Origin: Actinomycetes bacterium
Lineage (GTDB): Bacteria > Actinomycetota > Acidimicrobiia > Acidimicrobiales > Microtrichaceae
NCBI GenBank assembly: GCA_023427825.1
Contig: JAEZAI010000309.1
Coordinates: 1-6,037, forward strand
Direction of reading: 5' to 3'
DNA length: 6,037 bases
Within the stretch, counting starts at the first letter, position 1, and every line of letters starts with the position of its first letter. Shown piece by piece: positions 1 to 5,394 of this stretch. Below the pieces are notes generated by a model, which saw only the letters and a program-made list of their open reading frames with translations, did not search any database and had not been told where the DNA came from. The translations under genes and the position numbers were made by a program.

Positions 1-23
1 GCAGCCGTCAACTTCACTGCCAT
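1..23 (-). CDS. Possible 5' end of a leftward gene, cut by the window edge
   Basis: On the minus strand an ATG at 23-21 opens a frame reading MAVKLTA before the window ends. An unusually good Shine-Dalgarno sequence, AGGAAGG (plus-strand 32-38), lies 8 nt upstream of it. An in-frame ATG at 44-42 would give the longer MARKVTPMAVKLTA. G/C at third codon positions is high in this minus-strand frame and low in the plus-strand frame that stops at 44-46, which favours the minus-strand reading. With 7 to 14 codons no function can be given. It would be transcribed in the same direction as the DUF305 gene but lies beyond a probable terminator. The call rests mainly on the ribosome binding site. Confidence 0.35.
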
Positions 24-101
24 CGGAGTCACCTTCCTGGCCATGACTCAGTGTCACGGCCCACGAGGTGTCACCCATGCTTCGCGACATCACCTGTTAC
101 C

Positions 102-153
102 GATGCTGCGAGAAGAGACAACCGGGATTTCCCGGTCGGGAGCATCACAGAGC
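102..153 (-). terminator. Probable terminator hairpin downstream of the DUF305 gene
   Basis: A perfect interrupted palindrome, ACCGGGA-TT-TCCCGGT, lies at 121-136 (realistically a 6-bp stem with a 4-nt loop). An outer pair, GATGCT (102-107) and AGCATC (141-146), could enclose it. Read on the minus strand, the hairpin starts 44 nt after the DUF305 stop codon and is followed by the pyrimidine-rich run TGTCTCTTCT. That resembles an intrinsic terminator with an imperfect U-tract. The direction is inferred from gene order and from this tail. Confidence 0.5.
141..153 (+). repeat. Shared intergenic 13-mer AGCATCACAGAGC, copy 1
   Basis: This 13-bp sequence recurs exactly, in the same orientation, at 5317-5329. 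Both copies lie on the right flank of a GC-rich hairpin in non-coding DNA. Here the first six bases can pair with GATGCT at 102-107. It may belong to a dispersed intergenic palindromic repeat or terminator family of this genome. Confidence 0.55.
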
Positions 154-177
154 CGGCGGAGGGGGCCGGCGGAGGGC
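152..177 (+). repeat. 13-bp tandem duplication after the shared 13-mer, copy 1
   Basis: Two adjacent 13-bp units, 152-164 (GCCGGCGGAGGGG) and 165-177 (GCCGGCGGAGGGC), match at 12 of 13 positions. The first unit begins on the final GC of the shared 13-mer. The array ends 2 bp from the DUF305 stop codon, in its 3' untranslated region. A similar arrangement with a different unit sequence occurs at 5328-5353. Confidence 0.7.
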
Positions 178-179
178 GG

Positions 180-977
180 TCAGTCGAGGGGGACGCCCAG
201 GCGCTTGGCCGCCCGTTCGAAGTCGGCGATCTCGCCCGACTGCTGCTGGACGATCCGCTCGGCGAGTGACCGCACCCGGGGGTCCGAGGCGTGCTCGGCG
301 GCGTACTCCGCCATGTGGATGCCGCCCTTGTGGTGGTCGATCATCATCGGGATGAACAGCGCCTCCACCTCGGCGCCGGTGGCGTCCTGCAGCTGCTCGA
401 CCTTCGCCTCGGGCTGCATGCCGGGCATCTGCTCCGGTGTGGAGGACATCCCCATCCACTCCATGGCGGTGCGGTCGGCCGGGAACGGCCACTGGCCCCA
501 GTCCTCGAGCAGGGCCTCCATGTAGCCCACCTCGTACTGCTGGAACGTCAGGATCTCCCGCGCGAAGGCACGGACGTCGGGATCGGAGCCGGTCTCCGCG
601 ACGATGTTCGCCATCTCGACCGCCTGCTGGTGGTGGGTGGTCATGTCCTGCATGAACCCGACGTCCACGGAACCGGGCCCGGGCGTCGTCGCCCGCTGGT
701 AGACGAGCACGCCGCCGATGCCGACCAGCAGCGCCAGCACCGCGACCAGGGCGACGATCCCGCCTCGAGACGGGCCCGACCTGTCGTCGTCGACCTCGTC
801 GACGGCCCCGCTCGATCCGGCACCGCCGTCGGCGGCGTCACCCGCCCGCCCGCCGGCCATGTCCTCGTCGGCCAGGTCGCCGGCCGGGTCCTCGTCGGCC
901 AGCATCCGGATGGGCACCGCGTCGGCCGGCACCGAGTCATCGGCGACGTCGACGTCAGAAGGGGTTCGGTCGGCCAC
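180..977 (-). CDS. Membrane-anchored protein with duplicated DUF305 domain
   Basis: 265 aa, starting at GTG 977. Residues 1-70 are hydrophilic and very acidic, with a tandem 9-residue repeat LADED(P/M)AG(D/G) at about 26-43. One transmembrane helix lies at about 73-93, so the C-terminal part is probably extracytoplasmic. The rest is two DUF305 units: the first carries FMQDMTTHHQQAVEMA (about 108-123, His115-His116) and the second FIPMMIDHHKGGIHMA (about 208-223, His215-His216). Each is followed by an SDP-V-R--A-x-I helix pattern. The linker (172-188) is Met-rich. DUF305 proteins have a four-helix, ferritin-like fold and are often found with copper or other metal handling; metal binding here is inferred from the His/Met content. 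The gene diverges from the DUF4230 gene. A TAGCCT box ends 6 nt before the GTG and no Shine-Dalgarno is visible, so the mRNA may be leaderless. The family call is firm; the biochemical role is unknown. Confidence 0.93.
   Translation of the reverse strand: MADRTPSDVDVADDSVPADAVPIRMLADEDPAGDLADEDMAGGRAGDAADGGAGSSGAVDEVDDDRSGPSRGGIVALVAVLALLVGIGGVLVYQRATTPGPGSVDVGFMQDMTTHHQQAVEMANIVAETGSDPDVRAFAREILTFQQYEVGYMEALLEDWGQWPFPADRTAMEWMGMSSTPEQMPGMQPEAKVEQLQDATGAEVEALFIPMMIDHHKGGIHMAEYAAEHASDPRVRSLAERIVQQQSGEIADFERAAKRLGVPLD
861..902 (-). repeat. In-gene direct repeat encoding a duplicated acidic 9-mer
   Basis: The 15-bp sequence GTCCTCGTCGGCCAG occurs at 861-875 and 888-902, a period of 27 bp or nine codons. 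It encodes the LADED core of the tandem acidic repeat in the cytoplasmic N-terminus of the DUF305 protein. The in-frame period suggests slippage or duplication in a low-constraint tail. Confidence 0.75.
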
Positions 978-983
978 GTGGAC

Positions 984-989
984 AGGCTA
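984..989 (-). promoter_or_regulatory. Putative -10 box for a leaderless DUF305 transcript
   Basis: On the minus strand TAGCCT (TANNNT class) reads from 989 to 984, with six bases (GTCCAC) between it and the GTG start at 977. Transcription would therefore begin at or next to the start codon. No purine-rich ribosome binding site is visible, and no convincing -35 box was found 16-18 bp upstream. Confidence 0.45.
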
Positions 990-993
990 ACTG

Positions 994-1010
994 CGGCCAC
1001 CCCGGCCACC
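994..1010 (+). repeat. CGGCCACC direct repeat in the divergent promoter region
   Basis: CGGCCACC occurs at 994-1001 and 1003-1010, a period of 9 bp. The pair lies where the spacer and -35 region of the leftward DUF305 promoter would be. It could be a regulator site or simply GC-rich sequence. Confidence 0.35.
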
Positions 1011-1073
1011 GCCGGGGAGAACTGCCCGTCCGCGCCCGTTCCTGAGAGGGGCTGCAGCGGGGCGGAGGCGTTC

Positions 1074-1091
1074 CCGTCGACCGCTCGACGG
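1074..1091. promoter_or_regulatory. Candidate operator: perfect 7-4-7 inverted repeat
   Basis: CCGTCGA (1074-1080), spacer CCGC, and TCGACGG (1085-1091) form a perfect dyad of 18 bp. It overlaps the putative -35 element and the upstream part of the spacer of the rightward promoter whose -10 box is at 1099-1104. That is a typical place for a repressor site. It is far from a stop codon, so a terminator role is unlikely. No regulator gene is present in the window to assign to it. Confidence 0.4.
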
Positions 1092-1104
1092 CGACCGGTA
1101 CGTT
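1077..1104 (+). promoter_or_regulatory. Putative promoter of the DUF4230 gene
   Basis: A -35-like TCGACC (1077-1082; four of six matches to TTGACA) and a -10-like TACGTT (1099-1104) are separated by 16 bp. The predicted transcript start is near 1111, giving a leader of about 20 nt. That leader contains the Shine-Dalgarno sequence GAGAGGG at 1121-1127, 5 nt before the GTG at 1133. Confidence 0.45.
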
Positions 1105-1120
1105 GGGCGGACCAGTCGTC

Positions 1121-1127
1121 GAGAGGG
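1121..1127 (+). promoter_or_regulatory. Ribosome binding site that decides the DUF4230 start
   Basis: GAGAGGG lies 5 nt before the GTG at 1133. The in-frame upstream TTG at 1103 overlaps the putative -10 box, so it would not be within the transcript. The site therefore supports the GTG start. Confidence 0.6.
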
Positions 1128-1132
1128 CAACG

Positions 1133-1801
1133 GTGACGCTGAGCAGGAACAGCAACTCGAGTGGTCGGGCCGGCCTCGGCATCCTGGCGACGGCGTCGCT
1201 CGTGCTCATCGCGCTCGGGCTGCTGGCGCTGGTCCTGGTGGGCCTGCTCAACGTGTGGGACCCGTTCGGCACGACCACCGTCGACCGCTCCGGACCGGCG
1301 GTGCTGCAGCGGATCCGGACGCTCGAGGAGTTCACCGCCGCCGAGGCGACGTTCACCCAGGACGTGGACCTCGAGAACGACTCGTTCCTGCCCGGCTTCA
1401 TCAAGGGCGAGCGGGTCACCGCGATCGTCACCGGCTCGGTCCGGGCGACGGTCGACTTCGGCGAGCTCGGGCCCAAGTCGATCAAGGTCTCCGACGACGG
1501 CACGAGCATCCAGATCACGCTCCCCGACCCGCAGCTCTCGGACCCCGAGATCGACGAGGGCAGCGCCCGGGTGGTGTCCCGCGACCGCGGCATCGTCGAC
1601 CGCATCGAGGACGTGTTCTCGGGCAACCCCACCGACGACACGCCGGTGTACCAGGAGGCCGAGAAGAAGCTCGAGCGCGCCGCGCAGGACTCCGACGTGC
1701 TCGACCAGGCCCGAACGAACACCGAGCAGTGGCTCCGCACGTTCCTGGGTGCCGCCGGGTTCGAGAAGGTCGAGATCAACTGGGCCGAGTCGCCGAGCTG
1801 A
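1133..1801 (+). CDS. DUF4230 family single-pass membrane protein
   Basis: 222 aa from GTG 1133 (residues numbered from here); a TTG at 1103 would give 232 aa but overlaps the likely -10 box. A short polar N-terminus precedes one strong transmembrane helix at about 14-40. The remaining ~180 residues, probably extracytoplasmic, match the DUF4230 layout: a strand/helix start with VLQRIRTLEEFTAAEATF (57-74), a central FLPGFIKGERVTAIVTGSV (85-103) leading to VDFGEL, the strand SIQITLPDPQLSDPEID (125-141), and a long charged helix (173-205) running into a C-terminal KVEINW (212-217). DUF4230 has no established biochemical function. The gene lies 47 nt upstream of an ABC transporter ATPase on the same strand, so an accessory role is possible. 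A separate promoter-like box before the ATPase weakens that link. The family call is confident; the role is unknown. Confidence 0.88.
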   Translation: MTLSRNSNSSGRAGLGILATASLVLIALGLLALVLVGLLNVWDPFGTTTVDRSGPAVLQRIRTLEEFTAAEATFTQDVDLENDSFLPGFIKGERVTAIVTGSVRATVDFGELGPKSIKVSDDGTSIQITLPDPQLSDPEIDEGSARVVSRDRGIVDRIEDVFSGNPTDDTPVYQEAEKKLERAAQDSDVLDQARTNTEQWLRTFLGAAGFEKVEINWAESPS

Positions 1802-1833
1802 GGCGACGCCGTCAACGCGCCGCTCGGCCTGCC

Positions 1834-1839
1834 TAGGGT
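1834..1839 (+). promoter_or_regulatory. Putative -10 box before the ABC ATPase gene
   Basis: TAGGGT at 1834-1839 fits the actinobacterial TANNNT pattern and is followed by nine bases before the ATG at 1849. Transcription would begin at or within 1-3 nt of the start codon, giving a leaderless or near-leaderless mRNA. The AGGG inside it could instead serve as a weak, rather distant ribosome binding site on read-through mRNA from the DUF4230 gene. No good -35 box is visible. Confidence 0.42.
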
Positions 1840-1848
1840 GGGCCGCTC

Positions 1849-2691
1849 ATGGACGCACCCCCGCCCTTCCCCCAGGCCGGTGGCACCCCCGGCTCGCCGC
1901 CCGCCCCATCCTCGGTCCCGCCCGCCGGCCCGGCTGCGGCTGCTGCCGCCGCTCCCACCGCGACGATCGGCTGGGCCGCGCAGGTCATCGGCGCCACCAA
2001 GATCTACGGGTCCGGCGAGGCCGAGGTGCGCGCGCTCGACGGCGTCACCGTCGGCTTCGAGCACGGCCGCTTCACGGCGATCATGGGTCCGTCCGGCTCC
2101 GGCAAGTCCACGCTCATGCAGTGCGCCGCCGGGCTCGACCGGCTGACCGCCGGGCAGGCGATCATCGGCGACGTCGACATCACGCGGCTCACCGAGAAGG
2201 AGCTGACGCTCCTCCGCCGGGACCGGATCGGCTTCGTCTTCCAGCAGTTCAACCTGCTGCCCACCCTCAGCGCCCGGGAGAACATCACGTTCCCGCTCGA
2301 CCTCGCGGGTCGCAAGCCCGACCCCGCGTGGATGGACCAGGTGGTCGCGACCGTGGGCCTGGGCGACCGGCTCGACCACAAGCCGTCGGAGCTGTCCGGC
2401 GGCCAGCCGCAGCGCGTCGCCGTGGCCCGTGCGCTCGTGGAGCGGCCGGCGATCATCTTCGCCGACGAGCCCACCGGCAACCTGGACTCGCGCTCCTCGG
2501 CGGAGATCCTCACCTTCATGTCCCGGGCCGTGGCCGAGCAGGGCCAGACCGTCGTGATGGTGACCCACGACCCGATCGCGGCCACCTACGCCAGCCGGAT
2601 CCTGTTCCTGGCCGACGGCCGGATCGTCGACGAGCTGCTGCAGCCCTCGCGGGAGGCCATCCTCGCCCGCATCGGCAGCCTCGGGCTCTGA
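1849..2691 (+). CDS. ABC transporter ATP-binding protein, MacB/LolD type
   Basis: 280 aa. After a Pro/Ala-rich tail (about 1-42) comes one complete nucleotide-binding domain. It has an A-loop tyrosine in KIYGSGEAEVRALDGV, Walker A GPSGSGKST (80-88), a Q-loop in FVFQQFNLLP (Gln132), signature LSGGQ (182-186), Walker B IIFADEP (202-208) with catalytic Glu207, D-loop NLDS (211-214) and the H-loop histidine in VTHD (His240). The A-loop spacing and the FNLLPTLSARENI segment are typical of the MacB/LolD/FtsE subfamily. All residues needed for ATP hydrolysis are present. It should act at the inner face of the membrane as a dimer on the permease encoded 18 nt downstream. One oddity is Pro187 directly after LSGGQ, where Gln or Met is usual. 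The substrate cannot be inferred; some family members do not transport but drive periplasmic or cell-wall processes. Confidence 0.96.
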   Translation: MDAPPPFPQAGGTPGSPPAPSSVPPAGPAAAAAAAPTATIGWAAQVIGATKIYGSGEAEVRALDGVTVGFEHGRFTAIMGPSGSGKSTLMQCAAGLDRLTAGQAIIGDVDITRLTEKELTLLRRDRIGFVFQQFNLLPTLSARENITFPLDLAGRKPDPAWMDQVVATVGLGDRLDHKPSELSGGQPQRVAVARALVERPAIIFADEPTGNLDSRSSAEILTFMSRAVAEQGQTVVMVTHDPIAATYASRILFLADGRIVDELLQPSREAILARIGSLGL

Positions 2692-2709
2692 GCCGGGCTC
2701 CGGACCGCC

Positions 2710-5265
2710 GTGTTCCGCTACGCGCTCACCAACCTGCGGGCGAACGTCACCCGTCTGATCGCCACCGCCCTGGCGGTCGTCATCGGCATCGGCTTCCTGG
2801 CCGCCGGGCTGATGCTGACCGATGCCATGCGCGACGCCCTCACGGGCAACGTCGACCGTCAGTACGAGCACGTCGACCTCGTCGTCGAGCCCGCCGCGGC
2901 CATCGAGGGCGCGGCCACCGCGGTGCCCGTCGACGTGCTCGACACCGTGCGCTCGACCGACGGGGTCGCCGAGGCCGCCGGCCAACTGTCCGGTCCGGTC
3001 AACCTGCTGGACGCCGGCGACGAGGTGCTCACCTCGCGCACGCAGGGGCAGGCGTGGATCGACGCCCAGCGGCTCAACCCTCTGACCATCGACGACGGAT
3101 CCGCCCCCCGGGGCGACGGCCAGGTGGTCGTCGACCGCGGGACGGCCGCCGACCACGACCTGCGCGTCGGATCGAAGGTGCGACTGGCCACCCCGTCCGG
3201 TCCCACCGACGCCGAGGTCGTGGGCATCTCCAGCTTCGACGGCCAGGACTCGACCGACGACGGCGGCACGTTCTCCTTCGCCCCCGGGACGGCGCAGGCG
3301 TTGATCGGGAACCAGAGCCCCGGATGGTCGAACATCCTCGTGGCGACCGAGGACGGGGCGACGTCGCGGGTCCAGTCCGCGCTCAGGGCCGAGCTGCCCC
3401 GGTCGCTCGACGTGCAGTCGGGAGATGACTTCCGCGAGGCGCAACGCGCCCAGAACGCCGGCCTGGTCGACGTCCTCCGACCGCTGCTGCAGGGCTTCGC
3501 CTACCTGGCGTTGTTCGTCGCGGCGTTCGTCATCTTCAACACCTTCTCGGTGGTCGTCACGCAGCGCTTCCGCGAGCTCGCGCTCATCCGCGCCGTCGGC
3601 GGCACGCCGGCGCAGGTCCGGCGGTCGTTGCTGCTCGAGGGTGCCGTCGTGGGCTTCGTGGCCAGCGCGATCGGCATCGCGTTCGGCGCCGCGCTGTCCT
3701 ACGGCATCCAGGCGGTTCTCGGCCTCTTCGACGTGAAGCTCCCCGGAGCGGGCGTCGCCATCCGGCCGTGGACGATCGTCCTCTGCCTGGTGGCCGGCAC
3801 GTTGGTCACCGTGGTGTCGGTGTTCATCCCCGCCTTCCGGGCCGGTCGCACGAAGCCGGTCGAGGCCATGCGCGACGCCGCCGTCGACCGTTCCGGCACG
3901 TCGACGGCGCGTGCCGTCATCGGCGGTGCGTGCCTGGCGCTGTCGATCGTCCTGCTGCTCGCGGTGCGGGTGGCAGGCATCACGGCCTCGCTCCTGCTCC
4001 CCGGAGCGTTCCTGCTCTTCGTCGGCCTCGTCGTGGGCGGCCCGCTCGTCGCCCGGCTGTTCGCCGCAGTCCTGCGGGTACCGGCCCGCCGCGCGGGTCT
4101 GACCGCGCGGCTGGCGGTCGACAACACCGCCCGCAACCCCAAGCGGACCGCCACGACGGCGAACGCCCTGGTGATCGGGTTGTTCCTCGTCACGCTGGTC
4201 ACGGTCTCCGGCGACGCCCTCAAGAAGTTCACCGTCGACGAGATCGACAAGCTGTCCGCGTCCGACTTCATCGTCGCCGCGGGAACCACCGGGATCTCTC
4301 CCGACCTGGTGGAGACGATCCAGGGCACCGACGGCGTGGCGTCCGCGGCACCGATCCGCCAGTCCGTCGTCCTCGACTCGACCGGTCGGATCGTGATCCT
4401 GTCCGGAGCGGACATCGGGCTGCTGCGCCGTTCCACCGGGCTGTCGGTCGACGCCGGGTCGATCGAGGAGGTGGCCGACGGGACGGGGGTGGCCGTCCTC
4501 GCGCTCGCCGGCACGTCTGGGGGTTCGGCGGGTCCCGGGGAGGAGCGCAGCTTGGCGACGCTGCCTTCCACGGTGGGCGCCGAGGTGGAGCTCGTCGATG
4601 CGGAGGGCGCGACCGTCGAGCTCCCGGTCGCGGCGACGCTGGCGCCCGAGCTCGACACGTTGCTCCTCCAGACGCTCGTGTCCGAGGAGCGGTTCGAGCA
4701 GCTCGCGGGCGACCTGCCGGTCAGCATGGTCTACGTGCGCGTCGACCAGGGTCTGGACCAGGCGCAGATCGACGCCGTCGGTAGGCGGCTCAACCAGGTC
4801 GTCGCCGGTCACGCAGGCGTGGAGGTGGCACCCGGCAACTTCCTGGGCCAGATCGTGGAGCAGGTGTTCGACTTCCTGATCAACACCGTCAACGCGCTGC
4901 TCGGCATGTCCGTGGTCATCGCGCTGGTCGGGATCGTCAACACGCTGACGTTGTCGATCATCGAGCGGCGACGCGAGCTCGGGATGGTCCGGGCGCTCGG
5001 GATGACCCGTCAGCAGGTCGGACGCATGGTGCGCATGGAGGCCGTGCTGATCGGCGTGCTCGGCACCGTGATCGGCATCGGTGCCGCCCTGCTGCTCGGC
5101 TGGGTGGTCATCGGCAGCGTGAGCACCGACATCGACCTCAACGTCAACTGGGCCCGCATCGGCCTCATCGCGCTGGTCGGCGTGCTCGCCGGTGTGATCG
5201 CCTCGATCTTCCCTGCCCGGCGGGCGACCCGGGTCGAGATGGTCGAGGCCATGACGTCGACCTGA
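2710..5265 (+). CDS. ABC transporter permease, FtsX/MacB-like with two FtsX modules
   Basis: 851 aa from GTG 2710, with only a weak ribosome binding site; it is probably translated together with the ATPase. By eye there are ten transmembrane helices: one at about 15-37, then a MacB-type extracytoplasmic domain (38-255), three helices of FtsX module 1 (261-282, 311-340, 353-377), a pair at about 402-452, one at about 486-504, a second extracytoplasmic domain (505-720), and three helices of FtsX module 2 (727-748, 777-802, 815-835). The two modules are related: each has a conserved coupling segment, RELALIRAVGGTPAQVRRS in the first and RELGMVRALGMTRQQVGRM in the second. The C-terminus ends in the usual PARRATRVEMVEAM pattern. 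Large two-module permeases like this are common in actinobacteria. Lipid, lipoprotein, peptide or drug export and mechanical signalling are all known in the superfamily, and nothing here chooses between them. Confidence 0.95.
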   Translation: MFRYALTNLRANVTRLIATALAVVIGIGFLAAGLMLTDAMRDALTGNVDRQYEHVDLVVEPAAAIEGAATAVPVDVLDTVRSTDGVAEAAGQLSGPVNLLDAGDEVLTSRTQGQAWIDAQRLNPLTIDDGSAPRGDGQVVVDRGTAADHDLRVGSKVRLATPSGPTDAEVVGISSFDGQDSTDDGGTFSFAPGTAQALIGNQSPGWSNILVATEDGATSRVQSALRAELPRSLDVQSGDDFREAQRAQNAGLVDVLRPLLQGFAYLALFVAAFVIFNTFSVVVTQRFRELALIRAVGGTPAQVRRSLLLEGAVVGFVASAIGIAFGAALSYGIQAVLGLFDVKLPGAGVAIRPWTIVLCLVAGTLVTVVSVFIPAFRAGRTKPVEAMRDAAVDRSGTSTARAVIGGACLALSIVLLLAVRVAGITASLLLPGAFLLFVGLVVGGPLVARLFAAVLRVPARRAGLTARLAVDNTARNPKRTATTANALVIGLFLVTLVTVSGDALKKFTVDEIDKLSASDFIVAAGTTGISPDLVETIQGTDGVASAAPIRQSVVLDSTGRIVILSGADIGLLRRSTGLSVDAGSIEEVADGTGVAVLALAGTSGGSAGPGEERSLATLPSTVGAEVELVDAEGATVELPVAATLAPELDTLLLQTLVSEERFEQLAGDLPVSMVYVRVDQGLDQAQIDAVGRRLNQVVAGHAGVEVAPGNFLGQIVEQVFDFLINTVNALLGMSVVIALVGIVNTLTLSIIERRRELGMVRALGMTRQQVGRMVRMEAVLIGVLGTVIGIGAALLLGWVVIGSVSTDIDLNVNWARIGLIALVGVLAGVIASIFPARRATRVEMVEAMTST

Positions 5266-5279
5266 CCCGGCGCCCCCAC

Positions 5280-5329
5280 GCTTCGTGATGCTTTTCCGGG
5301 GGTTCTCCCCCGGAACAGCATCACAGAGC
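5280..5329 (+). terminator. Long GC-rich hairpin after the transporter operon
   Basis: The hairpin starts 15 nt after the permease stop. The inner stem is TTCCGGGGG (5294-5302) with CCCCCGGAA (5307-5315) around a TTCT loop. After one T/C mismatch the outer stem is GTGATGCT (5285-5292) with AGCATCAC (5317-5324). Past another mismatch, four more pairs including one G-T extend it to 5280/5329. In all about 21 pairs form with two mismatches. There is no T-tract on the plus strand, as is common for terminator hairpins in high-GC actinobacteria. It could instead be a dispersed palindromic element or an mRNA-stabilising 3' end. Confidence 0.7.
5317..5329 (+). repeat. Shared intergenic 13-mer AGCATCACAGAGC, copy 2
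   Basis: Identical to 141-153 and in the same orientation. Here it forms the right arm of the long hairpin at 5280-5329, pairing with the near-complementary GCTTCGTGATGCT at 5280-5292. Confidence 0.6.
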
Positions 5330-5353
5330 GGGTCGCCCCGGCGGGTCGCGCCG
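5328..5353 (+). repeat. 13-bp tandem duplication after the shared 13-mer, copy 2
   Basis: Units 5328-5340 (GCGGGTCGCCCCG) and 5341-5353 (GCGGGTCGCGCCG) match at 12 of 13 positions; a third, much weaker unit may follow at 5354-5366. As at 152-177, the first unit starts on the last two bases of the shared 13-mer. The unit sequence differs between the two loci. Confidence 0.65.
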
Positions 5354-5380
5354 GCGGGGACCGCGGGGGCGGGGCGGGCG

Positions 5381-5386
5381 TAGTGT
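5381..5386 (+). promoter_or_regulatory. Putative -10 box for a leaderless peptidase transcript
   Basis: TAGTGT (TANNNT class) is followed by eight bases (CGGCACCG) and then the ATG at 5395. The expected transcript start falls at or just before the ATG, and no Shine-Dalgarno is present. The sequence upstream is almost pure G/C and shows no clear -35 box. Confidence 0.5.
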
Positions 5387-5394
5387 CGGCACCG

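Noticed and set aside
43..525. Plus-strand frames over the left intergenic region and the 3' half of the DUF305 gene
   Set aside because: They run antisense to the DUF305 domain, show no motifs, and cross the hairpin and tandem repeats, so they are not plausible genes.
2692..2709. A separate promoter or terminator between the ATPase and the permease
   Set aside because: The gap is only 18 nt, with no hairpin and no -10-like box, so the two genes are best read as one operon.
1161..3428. A 755-codon plus-strand frame overlapping the DUF4230, ATPase and permease genes
   Set aside because: It is Arg/Ser/Pro-rich without motifs and is offset from three well-supported genes. It is a GC-driven shadow.
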